Position numbers and translations under genes: made by a program. Below are positions 1 through 7,268 of a stretch of 64,000 nucleotides of DNA, piece by piece. Where the stretch lies: assembly GCA_020252645.1 (NCBI GenBank), contig JADCCN010000010.1, positions 100,250 through 164,249 of the forward strand. Direction: 5' to 3'. Within the stretch, counting starts at the first letter, position 1. Each line of letters opens with the position of its first letter. Source of the DNA: Methylobacterium sp. Lineage in GTDB: Bacteria > Pseudomonadota > Alphaproteobacteria > Rhizobiales > Beijerinckiaceae. Below the pieces are notes generated by a model. The model saw only the letters and a program-made list of their open reading frames with translations, did no database searches and was not told the origin of the DNA.

Positions 1-174
1 CCGGAGCGCGTGGTGGAGAAGGCCGTGGAGCGCATGCTCCCGCGCGGGCCGCTCGGCCGCAAGCAGCTCGGCAATCTGCGCGTCTACAAGGGCGCGTCCC
101 ACCCGCATGATGCGCAAGGCCCCGAGATGCTCGACGTGGCCAGGCTCAACCCGAAGAACACGAGGCACGGCTGA
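1..174 (+). CDS. rplM: 50S ribosomal protein L13, C-terminal part
   Basis: The window opens inside this gene. The 57 residues visible, starting [20 protein letters not shown] and ending NPKNTRHG, match the conserved C-terminal half of ribosomal protein L13, a large-subunit protein that is an early assembly factor. The stop TGA overlaps the rpsI start in a TGATG arrangement, the standard rplM-rpsI operon with translational coupling. The start lies outside the window, so promoter and leader cannot be judged. Confidence 0.95.
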   Translation, partial: PERVVEKAVERMLPRGPLGRKQLGNLRVYKGASHPHDAQGPEMLDVARLNPKNTRHG

Positions 175-653
175 TGGCTGAGACCCTTTCCTCTCTGGCC
201 GATCTCGGCGGCGCCACCAGGGGCGTGCAGGCGGAAGCGCCGGTTCATGTCCAGAAGCTTGACAAGCTCGGCCGCGCCTATGCCACCGGCAAGCGCAAGG
301 ATGCGGTCGCCCGCGTCTGGATCAAGCCGGGTTCGGGCAAGGTTGTGGTGAATGGCCGCGCGATCGAAGTCTATTTCGCGCGTCCCGTTCTGCGCATGCT
401 GCTCAACCAGCCGCTCGTCGCGGCCGGCCGCGCGGACCAGTATGACGTTACCGTCACGGTTGATGGCGGCGGCCTTTCGGGCCAGGCGGGCGCGGTGCGC
501 CACGGCCTCTCCAAGGCTCTGACCTATTACGAGCCGGAACTGCGCGGCGTTCTCAAGAAGGGCGGCTTCCTCACGCGCGACAGCCGCGTGGTCGAGCGCA
601 AGAAGTACGGCAAGGCCAAGGCCCGCCGCAGCTTCCAGTTCTCGAAGCGCTGA
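174..653 (+). CDS. rpsI: 30S ribosomal protein S9
   Basis: The 159-residue product ends in [11 protein letters not shown], the S9 C-terminal tail that reaches towards the P-site tRNA, and contains the conserved [14 protein letters not shown] segment near residue 40. The first 35 or so residues are an N-terminal extension typical of alphaproteobacterial S9. The ATG overlaps the rplM stop, so it is expected to be translated by coupling. A strong intrinsic terminator follows about 130 bases downstream, closing the ribosomal operon before the unrelated downstream genes. Confidence 0.97.
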   Translation: MAETLSSLADLGGATRGVQAEAPVHVQKLDKLGRAYATGKRKDAVARVWIKPGSGKVVVNGRAIEVYFARPVLRMLLNQPLVAAGRADQYDVTVTVDGGGLSGQAGAVRHGLSKALTYYEPELRGVLKKGGFLTRDSRVVERKKYGKAKARRSFQFSKR

Positions 654-660
654 TCCGAAA

Positions 661-763
661 CCTCATTGCGAGGAGGGCGCAAGGCATCCGACGCGGCAAT
701 CCAGTTTCTGGTCGCCGCGTCTTGAGTAAGGATCGCCACGTCGCTTTGCTCCTCGCGATGACG
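661..763. repeat. Palindromic CATTGCGAGG-type intergenic repeat
   Basis: The left arm begins CATTGCGAGGAGGGCGCAAG and ends GCGGCAATCCAG. The right arm (about 730-763) reads as its approximate reverse complement, ending CTCCTCGCGATGACG. Arms of the same family appear again at 16327-16366 and 16587-16622. The family resembles widespread palindromic intergenic repeats of Hyphomicrobiales with a GAGGAGCGAAGCGACGAAGCAATCC-like core. It lies between rpsI and its terminator and would form a long hairpin in the mRNA 3' end. Confidence 0.75.
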
Positions 764-780
764 AAATGGCAAAGGATTCG

Positions 781-808
781 AAAAGCCCCGGTTCGCCGGG
801 GCTTTTTT
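781..808 (+). terminator. Rho-independent terminator of rplM-rpsI
   Basis: AAAAGCCCCGG, loop TTCG, CCGGGGCTTTTTT: an 11-bp stem with a stable UUCG tetraloop followed by a T run. It closes the ribosomal operon, and because of the A run on the other side it could also act on the opposite strand. Confidence 0.93.
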
Positions 809-853
809 CGTTTCGGCCTTGAGAGCGCCGGAATGGCCTGCAACAAGGGGCGA

Positions 854-1198
854 ATGGCCCCAAACATCGCTTTGTTCCTGCTGATTCTCGCGGGTGTTGC
901 CGCGCCCGCGCTGGCGCAGACGAATTTTCCCGGTCGCATGCCCGGAGACGTGCCCTATGCGCATGAATATGGCGCGAACCGGCCCTTCCAGCCGCCCGTG
1001 ATGCCGCCGCCTCCGCCGCCGGTGATCACGCCGACGCGCCCGCCGGAACTCTCACCGGGCTACCAGCCGGTTCGACCCGCGCCGAAATCCGATCTCCGCT
1101 TGCCGGAACGCCACGCCGTGCCGCCGGAGCAGACCCCTCCGCGCAGCGGAGGGAGCCGGCTGATCGATGTGCCCGGACCGAGGATATTGGAGCGATAG
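854..1198 (+). CDS. Proline-rich exported protein, unknown function
   Basis: The track ORF from 722 runs through the repeat and the terminator, so a later start is needed. The ATG at 854 gives 114 residues beginning with a clear signal peptide (MAPNIALFLLILAGVAAPALAQ, cleavage likely after ALA). The mature part is rich in proline (PPVMPPPPPPV) and arginine, has no cysteine and no recognisable domain. An ATG at 833 with GAGAG upstream is an alternative start. It probably lies in the periplasm as an unstructured protein. The family is not recognised; a role in the envelope is only an inference. Confidence 0.6.
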   Translation: MAPNIALFLLILAGVAAPALAQTNFPGRMPGDVPYAHEYGANRPFQPPVMPPPPPPVITPTRPPELSPGYQPVRPAPKSDLRLPERHAVPPEQTPPRSGGSRLIDVPGPRILER

Positions 1199-1263
1199 GC
1201 GCATTTTCACGCGAAGCGGGCAGGGGTTCGCGTGAAGAAAATGCAAGCGGAACAGACTTGTCG

Positions 1264-2034
1264 TCAATCCACTTCCGCCAAACGCGGATGCGGGGTGAGC
1301 ACGATGGTGAAATGGCCCTCCACATTCGAGCCCATGGGGAATACGTTGCCCGCGAAACTTGCGAGCAGGTCCTGCTCGTAGAGGTGAAGCGCGTCCTCGC
1401 GCACCAGCACATATTTCGCCGCCGCGACGATATCCTCGCGATCGAGGATGGCGAGGCACACCCATTCGGGATGCGCGCGCAGCCATTTGTGCACGGTCTC
1501 GACGAGGCCGGGATAGCTCGGGTGCAGCATGTCATCGAGCACGATCAGCCCATGGCGGTGCATGAGCGGCAAGGCGAGCGAGAGATCCTTCACGAGGTTC
1601 GGCTCGTCATGCTGGCCGTCGATGTGGAAGAAGCGGATCGGCAGGCTGCCATCGGCCTTCATTTTTGCAGGCGCGATCACATCCGCCGGTTCCATATCGG
1701 CCGTGGAGCCCTTGATGGCGGTGTAGCGTCCGGGCTCGATGCCGTGATGCGTCACGTTCTCGTGCAGGTGATCGAGCACCTTTTCCGAAGGCCAGGTGAA
1801 GATATCAATGCCGATCGCGTGCTCGCCCGCAACAAGGCCATGCGCCAGCGCGATGAAGAAACGTCCCTCGAAGGTGCCGATTTCGGCAATGTGCCCCCGG
1901 ATCCCGAGTTCCGTCTGCCGGCGGATCATGTGGCCGCAGATCGAGGCCGCAAACACGGACGACATGCCGCGCACGCTTGAGTAGCCCTTCTCCAGATAGG
2001 CATCGAGCGCCGGATTGCCGGTGGGGAGACGCAT
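1264..2034 (-). CDS. Class I SAM-dependent methyltransferase (Methyltransf_24-like)
   Basis: About 256 residues. The segment IAEIGTFEGRFFIALAHGL is a class I methyltransferase motif I (E-x-G-x-x-x-G), followed by an acidic GIDIF strand end and a later FFHIDGQHDE and LIVLDDM, as in Methyltransf_24 proteins often found with glycan or small-molecule modification. The track starts at a TTG (2055); the ATG at 2034 has AAAGGA 7 bases upstream and is preferred. The acceptor substrate cannot be told. It stands alone, convergent with the proline-rich protein gene. Confidence 0.75.
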   Translation of the reverse strand: MRLPTGNPALDAYLEKGYSSVRGMSSVFAASICGHMIRRQTELGIRGHIAEIGTFEGRFFIALAHGLVAGEHAIGIDIFTWPSEKVLDHLHENVTHHGIEPGRYTAIKGSTADMEPADVIAPAKMKADGSLPIRFFHIDGQHDEPNLVKDLSLALPLMHRHGLIVLDDMLHPSYPGLVETVHKWLRAHPEWVCLAILDREDIVAAAKYVLVREDALHLYEQDLLASFAGNVFPMGSNVEGHFTIVLTPHPRLAEVD

Positions 2035-2212
2035 GGATCTGTCCTTTGTTACCAAACGAGGCCTTGCCTAGCGGGGGAACCGGGGCCCTGCCAAGCGCCG
2101 AAATGCGTGTTCGAACCTGAACAGGCGATGCATATCCCTTGCCATCCGGCGGCTCGCCTCTTTATCTCGCGAGGAAAGGGCCGCTCGCGCCCTGCCATCG
2201 GGTGATCCTGCC

Positions 2213-2512
2213 ATGCTGCGTTTCCTGCCTCTGGGGTTGATCGTGCTGCTCGTGCTGCTGCCGAGCCTGCTCATCCTGTTCGCGACGCATCGCCCCTTGA
2301 AGGCGCGCATCCCGATGGCCACCATGGCGTTCATCTCGCCGGTCCTGATTTTCGGGCTCGTGAACATGCTGCCCTACCTCACGAATGATGTGCGCAACGC
2401 CCCGCAATGGGCGCATCTTGTCGGGCTGGCGCTCTGGGGTGCGGGGTTCTTCCTTCCCTGGGTGATCTTCGCGCTGTTCCTGCATGTCGGGCGGAAGGCC
2501 AGCGCCTCGTGA
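2213..2512 (+). CDS. Small integral membrane protein, unknown function
   Basis: 99 residues with three strongly hydrophobic stretches, at about residues 4-24, 35-56 and 69-91, and a short basic tail (HVGRKASAS). No domain is recognised. Its stop overlaps the agmatinase GTG start by four bases (GTGA), so the two are co-translated and presumably co-transcribed. A link with polyamine or arginine metabolism is suggested only by that overlap. Confidence 0.7.
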   Translation: MLRFLPLGLIVLLVLLPSLLILFATHRPLKARIPMATMAFISPVLIFGLVNMLPYLTNDVRNAPQWAHLVGLALWGAGFFLPWVIFALFLHVGRKASAS

Positions 2513-3450
2513 CGAAACCGCCGGTCGACCATGCCTTCACCGGCGGGCCGCGCGGCGGGGCCCATGATCCGACCTTCGCGGGCGCGCATTCCTTCATGCG
2601 CCGGCCCTATACCAAGAACCTTTCGGGCGCGGATGTGGTGATCTGGGGCGTGCCCTTCGATCTCGCGGTCACGAACCGTCCCGGCACGCGCTTCGGGCCG
2701 GCGGCGATCCGTCGCGCCAGCGCGATTTTCGATGGCGATCCGCAATATCCCTCCGGCATCGACCCCTTCGAGCACCTCGCCGTGATTGATTATGGCGACT
2801 GCGCGCTGCTGCGCGGCGATTTCGCCGGCCAGCCCGGCGTGATCGAGGCGGAAGCAACCCGCATCCTCGCAAGCGGCGCGCATCTCATGACCATGGGCGG
2901 GGATCATTTCATCACCCTGCCGCTGCTTCGCGCCCATGCGAAGAAGCACGGCCCGATGGGCCTGCTGCAATTCGATGCCCATCAGGACATGTGGGAGAGC
3001 GGGCCGGATGGCATCTCGCATGGCAGTTTCACGCGGCAGGCGATCCGCGAGGGGCTGATCGACCCCGCGCGCTCGATCCAGATCGGCATCCGCACGATCT
3101 CGCCGGAGGATGGCGGCATCGCGATCATCCACGCCTATGAGGCAGCCGAAATGGGCGTGATACGCCTGGCCGAGACGATCCGCGCGCGGTTGGGGCAGGG
3201 GCCCGGTTATCTCACCTTCGATATCGACTGCCTCGATCCCGCTTTTGCGCCGGGCACGGGCACGCCGGTTTCCGGCGGAATGAGCGCCGCCGAGGCCTTG
3301 CGTCTCGTCTGGGCCTTGCGGGATTTGCCGTTTTGCGGCATGGACGTGGTCGAAGTGTCTCCGCCCTATGACCATGCCGAGATCACCGCGATCGCAGGAG
3401 CGACGATCATGCAGCATCATCTTCAGGCCCTGGCCCTCCGACGAGCCTGA
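2509..3450 (+). CDS. speB: Agmatinase (arginase/ureohydrolase family)
   Basis: Hydrolyses agmatine to putrescine and urea; cytoplasmic, binuclear manganese. The metal motifs are all present: TMGGDH, FDAHQDMW and FDIDCLDPAFAPGTGTP. The last, with APGTGTP, is the ureohydrolase signature. The track start at 2407 lies inside the previous gene; the GTG at 2509 overlapping the upstream stop (GTGA) with GGAAGG 10 bases upstream gives 313 residues, the usual agmatinase length. Agmatinase is the most likely activity; guanidinobutyrase or another ureohydrolase cannot be excluded. argC follows, consistent with arginine-related metabolism. Confidence 0.85.
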   Translation: MTKPPVDHAFTGGPRGGAHDPTFAGAHSFMRRPYTKNLSGADVVIWGVPFDLAVTNRPGTRFGPAAIRRASAIFDGDPQYPSGIDPFEHLAVIDYGDCALLRGDFAGQPGVIEAEATRILASGAHLMTMGGDHFITLPLLRAHAKKHGPMGLLQFDAHQDMWESGPDGISHGSFTRQAIREGLIDPARSIQIGIRTISPEDGGIAIIHAYEAAEMGVIRLAETIRARLGQGPGYLTFDIDCLDPAFAPGTGTPVSGGMSAAEALRLVWALRDLPFCGMDVVEVSPPYDHAEITAIAGATIMQHHLQALALRRA

Positions 3451-3539
3451 TCCTGATCCCCGTGCCGGCTTCCGGCCGGCGCAATGCTGCCTGTTTCCTT
3501 TTCGCCTTCATCCGACCTTCGCGCCGAAAGCTCCGAACC

Positions 3540-4526
3540 ATGACCCTTGCCAATGCCCATGCCGCGCTTGCGGGTGCCGATCGGCCCGCGCTCAAGGGGG
3601 CTCTCCCCACCGTTTTCATTGATGGCGAGGCCGGCACCACCGGCCTGCAGATCCGCGAGCGGCTTGAGGGTGAGAAGGCCATCCGGCTGATTTCCATCGC
3701 GCCGGAAAAGCGCAAGGATGTGGAAGCCAAGCGCGCAGTGATGGACGAGGCCGATGTGGCCATCCTCTGCCTGCCGGATGAGGCCGCGAAAGAGGCGGTG
3801 GCCATGGGCGAAAGCCTTGGCAAGGCCGCGCCGCGCTTCATCGATGCCTCGACCGCGCATCGCGTCGCGCCGGGCTGGGTCTACGGGTTTCCAGAACTTG
3901 CGGCCGCGCAAGCTCGCGCGATTGCCGAGGCGCGGAATGTCGCCAATCCCGGTTGCTACCCCACCGGCGGCATCGCCCTGCTGCGCCCGCTGGTGGATGC
4001 CGGGCTGATGCCGGCGGATCATGCCATCTCGATCAACGCGGTTTCCGGCTATTCCGGCGGCGGCAAGAGCATGATCGAGGCCTATGAAGCGGGCACCGCG
4101 CCGGATTTCGAACTCTATGGCCTTGGCTTCAACCACAAGCACCTGCCGGAACTCACGCGCTATTCCGGCCTGTGGCATCAGCCGATCTTCGTTCCGAGCG
4201 TCGGCAATTTCCGCCAGGGCATGCTCGTTTCCGTGCCGCTGCATTTCGCGCAACTTTCGGGCGTGAGGCATGTTGCGAGCCTGCGCGATTGCCTCGCCGC
4301 CCATTATGCGGGCGCGACCGAGGTGCGGGTGGCCAGCGCGGAGGAAACCGCCGGGCTGAAAGGTCGGCTTGAACCGGAAGCGTTGAACAACACCAACAAG
4401 ATGGAACTCTTCGTGTTCGGCGACGACGCAAAAGGGCAGGCGGTGCTGGTCGCGCGGCTCGACAATCTCGGCAAGGGCGCTTCCGGCGCGGCGGTGCAGA
4501 ACCTGAAGCTGATGCTGGGCTTGTGA
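3540..4526 (+). CDS. argC: N-acetyl-gamma-glutamyl-phosphate reductase
   Basis: Third step of arginine biosynthesis: NADPH-dependent reduction of N-acetylglutamyl phosphate to the semialdehyde. 328 residues from the ATG at 3540, close to the short (type 2) ArgC form common in alphaproteobacteria. VFIDGEAGTTGLQIRERL is the nucleotide-binding start and NPGCYPTGG holds the catalytic cysteine; the GFNHKHLPEL segment carries the conserved histidine. The track ORF starts 26 codons earlier without support. Position after rplM-rpsI is conserved in rhizobia. Confidence 0.95.
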   Translation: MTLANAHAALAGADRPALKGALPTVFIDGEAGTTGLQIRERLEGEKAIRLISIAPEKRKDVEAKRAVMDEADVAILCLPDEAAKEAVAMGESLGKAAPRFIDASTAHRVAPGWVYGFPELAAAQARAIAEARNVANPGCYPTGGIALLRPLVDAGLMPADHAISINAVSGYSGGGKSMIEAYEAGTAPDFELYGLGFNHKHLPELTRYSGLWHQPIFVPSVGNFRQGMLVSVPLHFAQLSGVRHVASLRDCLAAHYAGATEVRVASAEETAGLKGRLEPEALNNTNKMELFVFGDDAKGQAVLVARLDNLGKGASGAAVQNLKLMLGL

Positions 4527-4587
4527 GCGCGATGAATGACCGGTCAGGTCAATAGACGGGGCCAGGAGCGTTCGAGCTGCTGCTCGC

Positions 4588-5439
4588 TCACTCCGCGCTC
4601 CAGGGAACCACGAGCTGCTTCTGCTCGCCGAGCCCCTCGATGCCGAGGCGCATGATGTCCCCGGATTTCAGGAAGACCGGCGGGTTCTTGCCCAGGCCCA
4701 CGCCCGGCGGGGTGCCGGTGGTGATCACGTCCCCCGGCTCGAGCCGCATGAAGGTCGAGATATAGTGCACAAGGAACTTCACGCCGAAGATCATCGTGGC
4801 GGTGGAGCCGGTCTGCATGCGGCGGCCATTCACCTCCAGCCACATCCCGAGCTTCTGGATGTTGCGCACTTCGTCCGGGGTCACCAGCCACGGGCCGAGC
4901 GGGCCGAAGGTGGGGCAGCCCTTGCCCTTCATCCACTGGCCTGTGCCTTCGATCTGGTAGGCGCGCTCGGAAACATCGTTGCAGATGCAGAAGCCGGCGA
5001 TGACATCCATCGCCTCGGATTCCGGCACATAGGACGCGCTCTCGCCGATGACGATGGCAAGCTCGACCTCCCAATCGGTCTTCACCGAAGCCTTCGGCAG
5101 CATCACGTCGTCATTGGGCCCCACGATGCAGGAGGGCGCCTTGTTAAAGAGAATCGGCTCCTTGGGAATCGCGGCACCGGTCTCGGCGGCGTGGTCGGCA
5201 TAGTTCAGGCCGACAGCGATGAAGTTGCCAACCCGCCCGACGCAGGGCCCGAGGCGCGGACGTCCCCGAACCAGCGGAAGCTTCTCGTGCTTCAGCCGAC
5301 TTAGCTTCGCCAGCCCCTTGCGCGACAGCGCCGCACCCGACAGATCGGGCACATGCTCGGAAATGTCGCGGATCTTCCCCGCGGGATCGACGAGACCCGG
5401 TTTTTCACGGCCTGCCCGGCCAAAGCGAACGAGCTTCAT
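4588..5439 (-). CDS. Fumarylacetoacetate hydrolase family protein
   Basis: 283 residues. The N-terminal part (MKLVRFGRAGREKPGLVD) and the C-terminal FAH fold are typical of the 2-hydroxyhepta-2,4-diene-1,7-dioate isomerase or ureidoglycolate lyase-like group. Metal-binding acidic residues are visible in KTDWEVELAIVIG and in YQIEGTGQWMKGKG, with the signature TGTPPGVG near the end. The likely role is hydrolysis or decarboxylation of a small 2-oxo acid in the cytoplasm. No pathway neighbours help to fix the substrate. It is convergent with argC. Confidence 0.88.
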   Translation of the reverse strand: MKLVRFGRAGREKPGLVDPAGKIRDISEHVPDLSGAALSRKGLAKLSRLKHEKLPLVRGRPRLGPCVGRVGNFIAVGLNYADHAAETGAAIPKEPILFNKAPSCIVGPNDDVMLPKASVKTDWEVELAIVIGESASYVPESEAMDVIAGFCICNDVSERAYQIEGTGQWMKGKGCPTFGPLGPWLVTPDEVRNIQKLGMWLEVNGRRMQTGSTATMIFGVKFLVHYISTFMRLEPGDVITTGTPPGVGLGKNPPVFLKSGDIMRLGIEGLGEQKQLVVPWSAE

Positions 5440-5869
5440 CCTGCCCCCCAGGCTTCAAAAGCGGCCGGCATAGGAGCACTTCCCCCCGCGCGATTCAAGG
5501 AGACTCTCCGTCGTTTCCGCACCGGAATGCACGCTGGGACGTCCAGAATGTGATGAACATGCAACACTGCCCTGAAAACATGCTCCCCGCTCAGCCTTCG
5601 GCCTGTTTGCCGCGTGAGGCCGGAAGGCAAAAGACGCCGAAAGTTTAGTCATGAGCAAAAGAATTCATCCAACCTGGTTGTCAGACTAGTCCAAAAAGGG
5701 CGCTTTTTGCCGAAATCGACCTGAAAACGCGCAAGGGCGACATCGAATGCGGCAAAAAAGGGGCGGTTGCTTCCGCATCCGCGCTTTGCAAGATGGTGAA
5801 GCAATCGAGAAGCGGCCGAGCGAATCAGCGTCTTGCAAGCCGCCCAGAACAGGGATGAGGAAATTCGTC
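5440..5869. other. Long intergenic region upstream of the FadL-type gene, with two hairpins
   Basis: 430 bases between the divergent FAH gene and the porin gene. An imperfect hairpin at 5594-5628 (GCCTTCGGCC with GGCCGGAAGGC) and a short perfect one at 5693-5710 (CAAAAAG-GGCG-CTTTTTG) are visible. The second has a T run and could act as a weak terminator or a leader hairpin. The track ORF starting at 5747 is a read-through of this leader. No further gene was seen. Confidence 0.5.
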
Positions 5870-7147
5870 ATGAAGGGTATGTTCCGGCTTGCATTGGCGG
5901 CGTCGGCTTCCATCATTTCGATGCAGGCGATGGCGGGTGGTTTTATCAACACGTCGCAGAGCACCGTGTTCAACGGCATGGCCTTCGCGGGGGCTGCGGC
6001 TCCGGGCTCGACTTCCGCCGCGACGATGTTCATGAACCCGGCGACGATGACGGGCTTCCGGCGTTTCACTTGGGATTCGAACTACACGTTCGGCATCCCG
6101 ACCACCAATATCACCGCGACCTCGAACAACCCGGGCTACAACGCCCTGTTCTCGGGCCGCTCGGGCGACGTGGGCCTCGATTACTTCGTTCCCGCCTCCT
6201 ACTTCGTCATCCCCTACAGCGAACAGCTTTATTTCGGCGTTTCGCTGAACACGACCTACGGCAATTCGACCAAGGCCGCGAACGTCTGGCAGGCCAGCCT
6301 CTTCGCCCAGACCTCGAAGCTGCGCATCATCACCGCGACCCCCTCGGTGGCCTACAAGTTCAACGAGATGTGGTCGTTCGGTGTCGGCCTGCAGATCCAG
6401 TATGCGACGGCGCGCCAGGTCGCGCGCTGGCCGGGTGCGCCGATCACCCCGGTGGGCGGCGGCGTGGGCATCACCAGCGCGGATGGCTGGGGCGTGGGCT
6501 TCACCGCCGGCCTCACCTTCACGCCCTGGAAGGGCACGCAGATCGGCCTCGGCTGGCGCTCCTTCATCGATCAGAGCATCGAAGGCACCACCGTGTTCGG
6601 GCCTTTCACCAGCACCAATTCCAAGGGCACACTGCACCTTCCCAACCGCGTGAATCTCTCGCTGCGCCAAACCGTGAACGAGAAACTCGACATCCTCGCC
6701 TCGGTGGAGTGGCAGAACTGGGGGCGCATCGGCAACTCAGCGCTGACCAACCCGGCGAACGCGGCGCTCGCGGTGCTGCCATTCAATTACAAGGATGGTT
6801 GGTTCTTCTCGCTCGGCGGCGAATACAAGGTGTCGGATGCGCTGACCTGGCGCGCGGGCATCGGCTACGAAATCTCGCCCGTCACGGATGCGGTCCGTCG
6901 CTACTCGCTGCCGGATAATGACCGCCTCTGGCTCTCGACCGGCTTCACCTATAGCTGGTCGGAGCGGTTCAGCCTGAACGCCTCCTATTCCTACCTGCAC
7001 ATCAAGAAGGCCCCGATCAGCCAGTCCCTCGGCGCGCTCACCGTCACGGGTGAATCCAAGGCCGATGCACACCTGCTTTCGATCGGCCTGACCTCGCGCT
7101 GGGGCGAGGGCCTGAAGCGCGAAGAGCCGCTGGTGCGGAAGTTCTGA
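5870..7147 (+). CDS. Outer-membrane transport protein, OmpP1/FadL/TodX family
   Basis: 425 residues from the ATG at 5870, which has GAGGAAA about 6 bases upstream. The start gives a signal peptide (MKGMFRLALAASASIISMQAMA) followed by GGF, the usual mature start of this family. The rest alternates short hydrophobic and polar stretches as expected for a 14-stranded barrel, ending with a C-terminal SIGLTSRW strand. FadL-type channels pass hydrophobic compounds (fatty acids, aromatics) across the outer membrane. It is convergent with PHA synthase, so a lipid supply role fits but is not proven. Confidence 0.88.
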   Translation: MKGMFRLALAASASIISMQAMAGGFINTSQSTVFNGMAFAGAAAPGSTSAATMFMNPATMTGFRRFTWDSNYTFGIPTTNITATSNNPGYNALFSGRSGDVGLDYFVPASYFVIPYSEQLYFGVSLNTTYGNSTKAANVWQASLFAQTSKLRIITATPSVAYKFNEMWSFGVGLQIQYATARQVARWPGAPITPVGGGVGITSADGWGVGFTAGLTFTPWKGTQIGLGWRSFIDQSIEGTTVFGPFTSTNSKGTLHLPNRVNLSLRQTVNEKLDILASVEWQNWGRIGNSALTNPANAALAVLPFNYKDGWFFSLGGEYKVSDALTWRAGIGYEISPVTDAVRRYSLPDNDRLWLSTGFTYSWSERFSLNASYSYLHIKKAPISQSLGALTVTGESKADAHLLSIGLTSRWGEGLKREEPLVRKF

Positions 7148-7174
7148 GGCCCAACACCTGCGGGAGAAGCGGAG

Positions 7175-7194
7175 AGGGCCGGCAGACCGGCCCT
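7175..7194. terminator. Hairpin between convergent genes
   Basis: AGGGCCGG-CAGA-CCGGCCCT is a perfect 8-bp stem between the ends of the porin gene and the PHA synthase gene, followed by TGTCCTTTG on the plus strand. The T run is imperfect, so it may be a weak or bidirectional terminator. Confidence 0.65.
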
Positions 7195-7268
7195 TGTCCT
7201 TTGCTCGCCAGCCCTTTTTTCTGGCGGATGGCTTGATGCCGATCGGCCTCTGCCCGCAAGGCGGGGCC